DNA of 64,000 bases, taken from assembly GCA_963700105.1 (NCBI GenBank), contig CAVOWL010000001.1, positions 372,001 to 436,000 on the forward strand. Reading direction: 5' to 3'. A program made the translations under genes and the position numbers. The DNA is from CAVUWL01 sp963700105. GTDB lineage: Bacteria > Actinomycetota > Thermoleophilia > Solirubrobacterales > 70-9. The notes below the pieces were generated by a model. That model was not told the origin of the DNA and did not search any database. It worked only from the letters and a program-made list of their open reading frames with translations. Shown piece after piece: positions 8,688 to 17,088 of the stretch. Within the stretch, counting starts at the first letter, position 1. Every line of letters starts with the position of its first letter.

Positions 8688-10208
8688 TTATTGGACCGGC
8701 GCGCCGGCCCGCATCGCCGCCGGGATCGCGTCGATGACGTCGCTCGCGATCACCGACTCTGCGGCGCCGATCACCCGCGCCGCCCCCCGCCCGGCCCGGG
8801 CGTGGACATAGACCGCCGCGCAGGCTGCGGCAAATGGTTCAAGGCCGCGGGCGAGCAGGGCCGCGGTGATCCCCGCGAGCACATCGCCGGTGCCGGCGGT
8901 GGCCAGCGCCGGCGCGGCAAGGGCATTAACGGCGATCCGCTCACCGTCGGTGATGATCGTGTCATCACCCTTCAACACGACGATCGCCTCGGCTTTGGAG
9001 GCAGCCTCGCGAGCGGCGCCCAGACGATGGGCTGAGATCTCCTCGGCGGGGCGCCCCAGCAGCCGTCCCAGCTCGCCGGCGTGGGGGGTGAGCACGGTCG
9101 GCGCCTGGCGGGCGGCGATCCGCTGCGATTGCCCGGCGAATGCGTTCAGTCCGTCGGCATCGATTACCAGCGCCGTCTCGATCGCCTCAGCCGCCTCACG
9201 CGCCAGCTCAAGCGCAGCCGGACTCCGTCCCAGGCCCGGTCCTAGCACCCCCGCCGCGGCGCGCTTGAAGGCGGCCAGCAGGGTCTGCAAAGAGGCCGGC
9301 GCCAGGGCGCCGTCGCCACCGCTACAACCGACCGACATCACCTCGGGCTGACCCTGCTCAAAAACCGCCTCCAGCTCCGCCGGTATGACAACTGTCGCGT
9401 ATCCAGCACCGGCTCGAATTGCCGCCAGCGAGGACATCCGCACCGCTCCGCTCAGTCCCCTGGAGCCACCGGCGATCGCCACCTGACCGGAGGTGAACTT
9501 GGTCGAGCGCGCGCCGCGCCGCGGTGCCAGCTCCAGCACGCCGGGGCCGATCGTCCCGGCGATCGGCGCCCCTGGGCCACGATCTGGAATTCCGATCGGG
9601 GCGATCCGAAGCTCTCCGGTATCCCACTTTCCGGGTGCGATCAGCTGCCCCAGCTTGGCGGCGTGAAAGCTCACCGTTTGCCGGGCCCCGACCGCGACTC
9701 CACCGATCTCACCGTTTGAGGCATCGATCCCCGAGGCGATGTCGCAGGCCACCACCGGCGCCCCGGCGCCGTTGATCGCATCGATTGCCGCCGCCGCGGG
9801 CTGGCGCGGCGAACCGGCGAAACCGGTGCCAAAGATCGCATCGACGATCGCCCCCGAGCCCGCCAAGCGCTGCGCCAAGCGATCGCCGACCTGCTCTGCC
9901 GAAAAGCGGGCGAGGTTGGCGCTCGCATCGCCGCTCAGCTCCGATCCCGGCCAAAGCAGCAGCGCCTCAACCTGGTAGCCGAGCTCCGCCAAAAGGCGGG
10001 CCGCGACGAGCCCGTCCCCGGCGTTATTTCCCTTTCCACAGACAACCCGCACCGGGCCCTGCGGCGCCAGCTCGGCGACCGCCTCGGCGACCGCCTGCCC
10101 CGCTGCCTCCATCAGCGCCAGCGAGGCGATCCCCTGCTCCTCGATCGCCCAGCGATCGAGGGCCCGCATCCCTGCAGCGTCATAGATCGGCTGACACCAG
10201 CTATCCAC
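8688..10208 (-). CDS. nnr: Bifunctional NAD(P)H-hydrate epimerase / ADP-dependent dehydratase
   Basis: A 506-residue metabolite-repair enzyme that restores hydrated NADH/NADPH. The N-terminal YjeF_N epimerase domain (about 1-215) has VVCGKGNNAGDGLVAARLL. The C-terminal ribokinase-like dehydratase domain (about 220-500) has LTPHAGELGRLLG, the ADP-site VVLKGDDTII and the catalytic GTGDVLAGITAALLA. It starts at GTG 10208 with the family-typical CQPIYDAAGMRALD. Both catalytic halves look intact. It follows acpS by 81 bp in the minus-strand operon. Confidence 0.94.
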   Translation of the reverse strand: MDSWCQPIYDAAGMRALDRWAIEEQGIASLALMEAAGQAVAEAVAELAPQGPVRVVCGKGNNAGDGLVAARLLAELGYQVEALLLWPGSELSGDASANLARFSAEQVGDRLAQRLAGSGAIVDAIFGTGFAGSPRQPAAAAIDAINGAGAPVVACDIASGIDASNGEIGGVAVGARQTVSFHAAKLGQLIAPGKWDTGELRIAPIGIPDRGPGAPIAGTIGPGVLELAPRRGARSTKFTSGQVAIAGGSRGLSGAVRMSSLAAIRAGAGYATVVIPAELEAVFEQGQPEVMSVGCSGGDGALAPASLQTLLAAFKRAAAGVLGPGLGRSPAALELAREAAEAIETALVIDADGLNAFAGQSQRIAARQAPTVLTPHAGELGRLLGRPAEEISAHRLGAAREAASKAEAIVVLKGDDTIITDGERIAVNALAAPALATAGTGDVLAGITAALLARGLEPFAAACAAVYVHARAGRGAARVIGAAESVIASDVIDAIPAAMRAGAPVQ

Positions 10209-10289
10209 CGACCCAGACTAAACCGGCTTCGCTTCGATTAGGGCCCCGGGTCAATCGGCCCAGGGCGGCGCTGCGCGCCGCACTGGGCT

Positions 10290-10634
10290 TCAATTCGCGA
10301 TCGCGATCGCGGCGGCGAAATCGCGCGAGTGGGTCAAGGAAATCTCCACGCTCTTGCCCGCCGCGGCGCGCCTCGGTGCACCACTCAGCCGCACCCGGGG
10401 TGGCGCACCGTCGAGCACCTCGATCTGGGCGAGGCCGAATCCGCTCGAGATCCCCAGCGCCTTGATCACCGCCTCCTTGGCCGCGAAGCGGGCCGCGAGG
10501 TGGCGTCCCGGGCGGTTGCGGGTAGCGGCGTATTCGCACTCAGCCGCGCTGAAGATCCGCTGCTTTAGGCGCGGGTGGCGTCGCAGCGCGCGCTCCAGCC
10601 GATCGATCTCAACCAAATCGACGCCCAGCCCCAC
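10290..10634 (-). CDS. acpS: Holo-[acyl-carrier-protein] synthase
   Basis: A 114-residue 4'-phosphopantetheinyl transferase that activates ACP for fatty-acid synthesis. Mg-binding residues are visible in GVDLVEIDRLE (Asp6) and in RFAAKEAVIKALG, where the KEA triplet supplies Glu and Lys; a further family motif is SLTHSRDFAAAIAIA at the end. Length is normal. It begins 7 bp after the lipoprotein gene stop and ends 81 bp before nnr, consistent with one transcript. Confidence 0.94.
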   Translation of the reverse strand: MGLGVDLVEIDRLERALRRHPRLKQRIFSAAECEYAATRNRPGRHLAARFAAKEAVIKALGISSGFGLAQIEVLDGAPPRVRLSGAPRRAAAGKSVEISLTHSRDFAAAIAIAN

Positions 10635-10641
10635 CGTGCCC

Positions 10642-12204
10642 CTACTTTTCGAAACCGACGATCAGCTTGGTCGTCGCCAGATTGCTCTGTTCGGTACTCC
10701 CGATCGCGAGGAAGCGGGTCTTTTCAAGGTAGGGCCGGGCGAGCTGAAACTTCGCTTCGGAGGCGGCGCCGAGCGTTTCTGCCAAGCGCAGCGCCGCCCG
10801 GGTGTCAACGAAGCCGCTGATCGGGGTGGACCCAAGCGACTTGCTCGCTTCCTTATAGGTCGGGTCCTGGGCAAGGGTCGAACTCGAGCCTTCTTTGCCC
10901 AGTCCCTGCAGCGTTGCGCTCAGGCCGTAGCCGATTGCGATCCGCTGGCCGCTGCTCGCGACGACCAACGGATTGTGGCCGAGCTGGGGGCTTCGTACCG
11001 AGAAGCCACTCGCCTGCCCGCTCACCGCGGTCAGCCCCGGAATGCCGGCATGGCGCAGGAGCAGGCCGACCTCGGCGACGCTTTCGCTCGCCTCGGCGGA
11101 ACTCTTGCTGTTTAGGACCGCGGCGCCGCTGAGGCTTTGGGGGCTCTGACCCTTAACGAAGACGCCGGCGTCGGTGATCGAGCCGGCGATCTTTTCGAGG
11201 TTGATTCCGGCCTGGGCCAGGGTGTTCTTTAGCTGGTGGGGAGGCACGTTGGGTGGAATCCCGGCCGCATCGATGCCGTCAATCGCCTTCTTCAGCTGAG
11301 CGCCGAAGCCAGCCGCAGCCAGCGCGGCTACCGATTCGGAGGGCAACGAGCTGAGCAGCCCGGTGGCGCTTTCGCTCGCGGCTTTTACCCCGCCCGCGTT
11401 GGTTGCGAGGTCGACCTCGATCTGTTCAGAGCCGGGGACGACGCTGGCCACCGCGGTTGCATCGGTTGGGTTAAATCCGATCGCCTTCAGCACCGATAGC
11501 GTCTGGCTGGTGGCCGGGGTTCCGGAGCCTTCGATCAGGCCACCGATGTCGGCGTAAATATTGAGCAGGCTTTCGGCGGGCTCGGCTGAAGTCGCGCTGG
11601 TGTAGCGGGCGGCCTTGGCCAGCGATTCCCCCTGGGAGGCGTCCACCGCGTTTTTGAAGGTTTCTTCGTTTTCGGCGAAAACGAGAAAACTGCCAAGAAG
11701 GCCGACGGCGCTGTGATCGGCGCGATCGACCTTGAATTCGACACCCTTATAGGTGCCCGAGCTGACCGGGGTCTTGCTCGACTTGGCCAACTTGTTGATG
11801 AATTCCTGGGTCGCGGTGGTGTCGGTGCTCTGCACGATCACCCCCAGGTCGCTGAAGTTTGTGCCGTCGTAGTGTTCGAAAAAGATTCCCGCCTTTTCAC
11901 CAAGCCAGGGCTCGATATCGCGTTGGTAGCTGACCTTTTCGCCGTGTTCGTCAAGCGCGGTTTCGAGTTTGGAGACGATCATCGCGCCAGGATTTTCGAT
12001 CCCGGCCACGTTCTTTGCCAGCGCCTCGACGTGCGCCTTCAGTTCGCCCTGAGGGCGGATCACCGCGTCGACAAAAAGCGGCGAGGAGGGCGGCGCAGCG
12101 CTGGCGGGATCGGGGCTGGATCCGCCGCCTCCTCCGCAGCCGCAAAGCGCAAGCGCGACGGCAGCCACCAACGCGGCAAAGACCGGGACGAGACGAACCC
12201 TCAT
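10642..12204 (-). CDS. Secreted lipoprotein, DUF3352-like
   Basis: About 520 residues with a short basic N-terminus, a hydrophobic stretch (VFAALVAAVALAL) and a lipobox-like LCGC, followed by a glycine/serine linker: a likely lipid-anchored exported protein. The body has alternating alpha/beta repeats including GVIVQSTDTTATQEFINKL and LLGSFLVFAENEETFKNAV, resembling DUF3352 proteins of actinobacteria, whose role is unknown. ATG 12204 is preferred to the GTG three codons earlier because it gives a normal signal peptide. It sits between glmS and acpS, so a cell-envelope role is plausible but unproven. Confidence 0.7.
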   Translation of the reverse strand: MRVRLVPVFAALVAAVALALCGCGGGGGSSPDPASAAPPSSPLFVDAVIRPQGELKAHVEALAKNVAGIENPGAMIVSKLETALDEHGEKVSYQRDIEPWLGEKAGIFFEHYDGTNFSDLGVIVQSTDTTATQEFINKLAKSSKTPVSSGTYKGVEFKVDRADHSAVGLLGSFLVFAENEETFKNAVDASQGESLAKAARYTSATSAEPAESLLNIYADIGGLIEGSGTPATSQTLSVLKAIGFNPTDATAVASVVPGSEQIEVDLATNAGGVKAASESATGLLSSLPSESVAALAAAGFGAQLKKAIDGIDAAGIPPNVPPHQLKNTLAQAGINLEKIAGSITDAGVFVKGQSPQSLSGAAVLNSKSSAEASESVAEVGLLLRHAGIPGLTAVSGQASGFSVRSPQLGHNPLVVASSGQRIAIGYGLSATLQGLGKEGSSSTLAQDPTYKEASKSLGSTPISGFVDTRAALRLAETLGAASEAKFQLARPYLEKTRFLAIGSTEQSNLATTKLIVGFEK

Positions 12205-12226
12205 CGCCACCACCCTAGCGGCATGC

Positions 12227-14086
12227 TCACTCGACGGTCACCGTCTTGGCCAGGTTGCGAGGCTGGTCGACGTTGAGACCGCGGGCCCGAGCGATGCCGT
12301 AGGCGAGCAGCTGCAGCGGCAAGATCGCGACGATCGGCTGCAGGATCCAATCGGTGCTTGCCACCATGATCGTCTCATCGGCGACCGCGTCGACCCGATC
12401 GGAGCCCACGGTGGCGATCGCGATCGTGTCGGCCCCGCGGGCGCGCACCTCCTCGACGTTGGAAAGGACTTTCTCCAAAACCGGGCTATCGGTCGCCACG
12501 CAGACGACCGGCGTCGATTCATCCAGAAGCGCGATCGGCCCGTGCTTCATCTCCCCCGCCGCGTAGGCGTCGGTGGGAATGTAGGAGATCTCCTTCAGCT
12601 TCAGCGCCCCCTCAAGGCAGACCGGGAGTCCGATGTGGCGCCCGAGGTAGAGGAAGAACTGCTGGTCGTGGTGGGCCAGGGAGACCTCGCTCACCTGCTC
12701 CTCGACCGCGGCGATTGTCTCTTCGATCTTGGAGGGCAGCGCCTTCAGCTCGGCGACCAGCTCGGCGATCCGCGCGCTCGGCAGGGTTCCGCGCAACTCC
12801 GCCAGGCGCAGCCCAATCAAATACATCGCCGCGACCTGGGCGAGGAAGGTCTTGGTAGCCGCGACTCCGATCTCCAGGCCGGCGCGGGTGTAGAGGACCG
12901 CGTCGGCGTCCCGGGTCGCCTGACTGCCCATGATGTTGGTGACCGCCAGCACCTTGGCGCCCGCCTCCCGTGCGAGGCGCATCGCCGCCAGCGTGTCCGC
13001 GGTCTCACCGGACTGGGTGATGCCGATCACCAGATCGCCGGAGCCGATCACCGGATTGCGGTAGCGGTACTCAGAGGCAATGTCCATCTCGACCGGGACC
13101 CGGGCCCACTCCTCGATCGCGTAGCGGCCGATCAGCCCAGCGTGGTAGGAGGTCCCGCAGGCGACGATCACGACCCGGCGCAGGTCGCGCAGAAACGAAT
13201 CGTCGAGCTCGACCTCGGCCAGATCGACCCCATCATCGCCGGGCAGGCGATCGGCGATTGTCTCAGCCACCGCGTCGGGCTGTTCGTGGATCTCCTTCAA
13301 CATGAAGGTCTCATAGCCCCCCTTCTCCGCGGCCTCCTCGTCCCAGGCGATCTGCTCGGCATCGCGGTTCACCGGGGCGCCCTGTTGATCGATGATCCTG
13401 ATCCCGCTGGCTTCGATCGTGACGATCTCACCATTCTCGATCTGCACCGCCCTGCGGGTCTGCGCGAGGAAGGCGGGGATGGCGGAGGCCAGGAAGGTCT
13501 CCCCCTCACCGATGCCGGCGACCAGTGGGCACTCCTTGCGGGCACCGATCAGGCGCTCGGGCTGATCGGCGTGCATCGCAACGAAGGCATAGTGCCCCCG
13601 CAGTTCGCCAAAGCAGGCCCGCACCGCGGCGGTCATGTCTCCCTCATAGCTTCGCTCGATCAGGTGCGCGAGGATCTCGGCGTCCGTCTCAGAGCTGAAT
13701 ACGTGGCCTTCGCGCTGCAGCTCGTCGCGCAGGCTCGCGTGGTTCTCGACGATCCCGTTGAGGACGATGTGGATCCGATCCGAGCAGTCCCCATGGGGGT
13801 GGGCATTCTCCTCGGTGACGCGCCCGTGGGTGGCCCAGCGGGTGTGCGCAACCCCGGTCGTCGCGGTCGCCGCGGCGACCGCGACGCCGCCACCGCGCCC
13901 ATCGTGCTCGGCGACCGCGGCCCGCAGGTTGGAGAGGTTTCCGACGGCGCGAATGCTCTCGATTCGCCCCTCCTCGATCACCGAGACGCCGGCCGAGTCA
14001 TAGCCGCGGTACTCGAGCTTTTCCAGCCCGGCGACCAAGAGGTCACGGCAGGGCCGAGCGCCCACATATCCGACGATCCCACACAT
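12227..14086 (-). CDS. glmS: Glutamine--fructose-6-phosphate aminotransferase (isomerizing)
   Basis: A 619-residue enzyme making glucosamine-6-phosphate, the first step to UDP-GlcNAc. The mature N-terminal nucleophile Cys2 is in MCGIVGYVG. The glutaminase domain includes TRWATHGRVTEENAHPH, and two SIS domains carry the sugar-phosphate loops ACGTSYHAGL and TQSGETADTLAA. The C-terminus ends in the conserved PRNLAKTVTVE. Length is standard. It lies 30 bp after glmM, so the pathway order glmM-glmS is kept; no ribozyme-like leader was noted. Confidence 0.97.
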   Translation of the reverse strand: MCGIVGYVGARPCRDLLVAGLEKLEYRGYDSAGVSVIEEGRIESIRAVGNLSNLRAAVAEHDGRGGGVAVAAATATTGVAHTRWATHGRVTEENAHPHGDCSDRIHIVLNGIVENHASLRDELQREGHVFSSETDAEILAHLIERSYEGDMTAAVRACFGELRGHYAFVAMHADQPERLIGARKECPLVAGIGEGETFLASAIPAFLAQTRRAVQIENGEIVTIEASGIRIIDQQGAPVNRDAEQIAWDEEAAEKGGYETFMLKEIHEQPDAVAETIADRLPGDDGVDLAEVELDDSFLRDLRRVVIVACGTSYHAGLIGRYAIEEWARVPVEMDIASEYRYRNPVIGSGDLVIGITQSGETADTLAAMRLAREAGAKVLAVTNIMGSQATRDADAVLYTRAGLEIGVAATKTFLAQVAAMYLIGLRLAELRGTLPSARIAELVAELKALPSKIEETIAAVEEQVSEVSLAHHDQQFFLYLGRHIGLPVCLEGALKLKEISYIPTDAYAAGEMKHGPIALLDESTPVVCVATDSPVLEKVLSNVEEVRARGADTIAIATVGSDRVDAVADETIMVASTDWILQPIVAILPLQLLAYGIARARGLNVDQPRNLAKTVTVE

Positions 14087-14116
14087 GTAGACGAGTAAGG
14101 GTAGAGGGCCGACGTC

Positions 14117-15430
14117 CTAGCCCAGCTCGCGAGCCAGCACCGCAACCAGCCGCTCGCAGACGGCGTCTGCCTCCGCGACGCTCGGCGCCTCGACCATCAC
14201 CCTGACCACTGGCTCGGTCCCGGAGGGGCGCAGTAGGACTCGGCCGCGCCCCTCAAGAGCCGCCTCCTCCCGCTTCACCGCACCCCAGACCGCGGTGGCC
14301 CCGGCCAATGCCTCGCGGTCCGCCAGCTCGACGTTGACGAGGACCTGGGGCAGTTTTTGCATCGGGATCGCCTCCGCCAGGCTACGCGTGCCGAGCTCGC
14401 GTAGGGTGATCAGCGCCGCGGCGATCCCGTCACCGGTGAGGCTGAAGGCCGAGGAGATGATGTGACCTGACTGCTCACCGCCCAGCGCCCGCTCGGCGCT
14501 CCGCATCTCATCGAGCACGTACCGATCCCCGACCGCGGTCACCGCGACCTCTATGCCGGCCTCCTGCATTGCCTGGTGGAATCCGTAATTGCTCATCACC
14601 GTGACCGCCACGCCACCGGCGAGCTCGCCCCGCGCCGCCATTCCCAAGGCGGCGAGCGCGATCAGCTCATCGCCGTCGCGGGGGAGGCCGTCGGCATCGA
14701 CGGCGAGGACCCGATCGCCGTCGCCATCGAAGGCAAAGCCGATCGTCGCATCCGACTGCCCAACTCGTTCGGCCAGGCCCTCGATCTGAGTCGAGCCACA
14801 ATCGCGGTTGATATTGCGCCCGTCAGGCTCGACCCCGATCGCCTCCACCCGCGCGCCCAATCGTTCAAAAATCGCCGGGGCGGCACGGTAGGTCGCGCCG
14901 TTGGCGCAGTCGAGGATCACCCGAACGGCACCGAGATCAAGCGGAAAGGCGGCCTGCAGGGCGCGCAGGTAATCCTCGAGGCCGCCGTTTAGCTCCCGCA
15001 CCGTGCCCGGCGCACCATTGGGGGGCGCGACGTCGATCAACGCCTCGATCTGGGCCTCCGCGCGATCGGTCAGCTTGGTCCCCTGGGCGGAGAAGAACTT
15101 GATGCCGTTGTCGCGATAGGGGTTATGGGAGGCAGATACCACCGCCGCCAAATCGAGCCCCAAGCGCTTGACAAGGATTGCAGCGGCGGGCGTGGGCAGG
15201 ACGCCGCCGAGCAAGGCGTCGCCACCCGCGGCGGCGATTCCCGCTGCCAGCGCCGCCTCCAACATCGGTCCCGACTCGCGCGTGTCACGAACGATCAGAA
15301 CCTGGGGGCGCTCGACCCCGAGAGAGGCCGTCGCCGCCCGCCCCAGCGCGGTCGCCAACTCGGCGCTCAGGAACGTCCCAGCCTCCCCCCGGACCCCGTC
15401 GGTTCCGAAGAGCTTGCGCTCCTTACTCAC
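14117..15430 (-). CDS. glmM: Phosphoglucosamine mutase
   Basis: A 437-residue alpha-D-phosphohexomutase that converts glucosamine-6-phosphate to the 1-phosphate. It starts with KLFGTDGVRGEAG; the catalytic phosphoserine is Ser101 in SASHNPYRDNG, Mg is bound by the DGDGDR loop, and the sugar and phosphate loops GEQSGH and RPSGTEPVVRVMVE are present. The GTG start lies 10 bp after rpsI, so cell-wall precursor synthesis is tied to the ribosomal protein operon, as in other actinobacteria. Confidence 0.97.
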   Translation of the reverse strand: MSKERKLFGTDGVRGEAGTFLSAELATALGRAATASLGVERPQVLIVRDTRESGPMLEAALAAGIAAAGGDALLGGVLPTPAAAILVKRLGLDLAAVVSASHNPYRDNGIKFFSAQGTKLTDRAEAQIEALIDVAPPNGAPGTVRELNGGLEDYLRALQAAFPLDLGAVRVILDCANGATYRAAPAIFERLGARVEAIGVEPDGRNINRDCGSTQIEGLAERVGQSDATIGFAFDGDGDRVLAVDADGLPRDGDELIALAALGMAARGELAGGVAVTVMSNYGFHQAMQEAGIEVAVTAVGDRYVLDEMRSAERALGGEQSGHIISSAFSLTGDGIAAALITLRELGTRSLAEAIPMQKLPQVLVNVELADREALAGATAVWGAVKREEAALEGRGRVLLRPSGTEPVVRVMVEAPSVAEADAVCERLVAVLARELG

Positions 15431-15440
15431 CTGGCACCGA

Positions 15441-16448
15441 TCAGCGCTTTGAGAACTGCGGCCGCTTGCGCGCCTTCTTCAGGCCCGCCTTGCGGCGCTC
15501 CTTGACGCGCGCGTCTCGAGTCAGAAAGCCGCGGCGCTTCAGATCGCCGCGCAGCTCGGAATCGATCTCGGTCAACGCGCGGGCGATGCCGTGGCGCACG
15601 GCGCCGGCCTGACCGCTGATTCCGCCGCCGTGGACCAAGACGCGGACGTCGACATTTCCCTCATAGCCTGAGGCGAGGAGCGCTTGGCGCGCCATCGTCT
15701 GATGAAGCGGCCGGGGGAAAAACTCCTCGAGGACGCGCCCATTGACCTCGAACTTACCCTCGCCCGGTGAAAGGGTGACACGGGCGATCGCGCTCTTGCG
15801 CTTGCCGGTCGCCAGGAAGCGGGCGCCGCTCTCCATCTGGGCGGGGGCCCGGGTTGCGGTATCGAGTTCCTCGGCCTCGCCGACCAGCTCCGCTTCGCGC
15901 CGCGCCCGCTCCTCCTCCTCAGCTTCCAGCCGCGCCCGCTCCTCGGCGCTGAGCGGCGCCGCCTCGGGCTCGACCACGATCGGCTCAAGGTGGGCACCGG
16001 GGATCAGGTCAGGCTTCTTCTCCCGCACTGGGGGCTGTTCAGAGGCCGCCGGCTCCGCAGCCGCGACCTCGGCATCATGCGCCAAATCCAAATCACCCTC
16101 GCCGCCACCTGAATCAGAGGGGGCATCGGGTTGCTCGGGCGCTGCCTCGGTGGGAGGCCCCGAAGTTTGCGCCCCCTCGGGAGGATCGATCGCTGCGCCG
16201 CTTGCCGCCGCCGGGGCGCTCTGCTCGGGCGGCTCGGGATCGCCACCACGATCGGAGACCTCAGCCATCGTCTCCCCCTCGGCCTCAGTTGCGGTATCGG
16301 GCGAGCCCTCCGTAACCGCCGCGGCGCCGATCTCCTCACCCCCTCCTGCGCCAGCCTCGGGACTTTGATCGGGCTCCGGAGCCGGCCCCGGCTCCGCCGC
16401 AGCCTCCTCGGAGTGCGGGCTGCTCTCGGTCTTCTCGTCGTCTGTCAT
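15441..16448 (-). CDS. rpsI: 30S ribosomal protein S9 with a very long acidic N-terminal extension
   Basis: The C-terminal 127 residues (about 209-335) are a normal S9: GKRKSAIARV, VNGRVLEEFFPR, HGGGISGQAGAVRHGIARAL and the basic tail ending KRPQFSKR that reaches the P-site tRNA. In front lie about 208 residues rich in Glu, Pro, Ala, Ser and Gly, low in complexity and strongly acidic. Streptomyces and mycobacterial S9 carry much shorter acidic leaders. The ATG at 16448 overlaps rplM by ATGA and no plausible internal start directly precedes the core, so the extension is probably translated. Function unknown; it is likely disordered. Confidence 0.93.
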   Translation of the reverse strand: MTDDEKTESSPHSEEAAAEPGPAPEPDQSPEAGAGGGEEIGAAAVTEGSPDTATEAEGETMAEVSDRGGDPEPPEQSAPAAASGAAIDPPEGAQTSGPPTEAAPEQPDAPSDSGGGEGDLDLAHDAEVAAAEPAASEQPPVREKKPDLIPGAHLEPIVVEPEAAPLSAEERARLEAEEEERARREAELVGEAEELDTATRAPAQMESGARFLATGKRKSAIARVTLSPGEGKFEVNGRVLEEFFPRPLHQTMARQALLASGYEGNVDVRVLVHGGGISGQAGAVRHGIARALTEIDSELRGDLKRRGFLTRDARVKERRKAGLKKARKRPQFSKR

Positions 16449-16924
16449 CTCTCAATTTCCATCGGTTTGGGCTGCTGGGCGGCGTGTGGGTGCTCGGGAC
16501 CAGCGTAGATCTTCAACTTGGTCAGCTGCTGGCGGGCGAGGCGGTTTCGCGGCAGCATTCCCTTGACCGCCTTTCGGATCACTTCCTCGGGACGGCGCTC
16601 CAGCATCTCAGCCAGAGTACGGGACTTGATCCCGCCTGGGTAGCCGCTGTGGCGCCAGTAGATCTTCTGCGCCAACTTATCGCCGCTGACCCGAATCTTC
16701 TCGGCGTTGATCACGACGATGAAATCGCCGGTATCGATGTGGGGGGTGTACGCGGGCTTTCGCTTGCCGCGCAGCGCATCGGCGATCCGCGTCGCCATTC
16801 GACCCAGCGTCTGCCCATCGGCATCGAGCAGATACCAATCACGTTGGCGATCGGCGGGGGTGGCGACATAGGTCTTCAAGAGCCGCTGGATGATAGGGAA
16901 CCGCGGCGTTGGAGGCTCAGGCAT
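16445..16924 (-). CDS. rplM: 50S ribosomal protein L13
   Basis: A 159-residue early-assembly large-subunit protein. It has KTYVATPADRQRDWYLLDA, GRMATRIADALRGK and the VKGMLPRNRLARQQLTKLKIY block typical of L13. Homologues usually begin near the KTYVA segment, so the first 14 to 16 residues (from ATG 16924) may be extra; an in-frame TTG just before KTYV is an alternative start without a clear Shine-Dalgarno. It is the first gene of the rplM-rpsI-glmM-glmS series, so a promoter should lie in 16925-17088. Confidence 0.95.
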   Translation of the reverse strand: MPEPPTPRFPIIQRLLKTYVATPADRQRDWYLLDADGQTLGRMATRIADALRGKRKPAYTPHIDTGDFIVVINAEKIRVSGDKLAQKIYWRHSGYPGGIKSRTLAEMLERRPEEVIRKAVKGMLPRNRLARQQLTKLKIYAGPEHPHAAQQPKPMEIER

Positions 16925-17088
16925 CGCTCAAAGAGGCCGCGGAGGACTACCTCATGCTCGCTGAGGTTGAAACGAACCTGGGCTGATCGCGAGCTCCAAG
17001 CCGGAGTCCTCAAACGGCACCACAGGGCGCAGGGCTAACACGATAGTGAGACTGATTCTCTTTAGCGGGATGGATCCGAGCCACCGCG
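16925..17088 (-). promoter_or_regulatory. Intergenic region upstream of rplM (promoter expected)
   Basis: These 164 bp separate guaA from rplM and are the only sizeable gap before the ribosomal-protein operon. No L13-binding leader structure, hairpin with T-run or strong -35/-10 pair could be identified by eye. A weak AT-richer patch near 17038-17060 is the likeliest promoter position. Confidence 0.3.

Noticed and set aside
12542..14098. Plus-strand frame of 518 codons opposite glmS
   Set aside because: Antisense shadow of a complete glmS; composition is unlike real proteins here.
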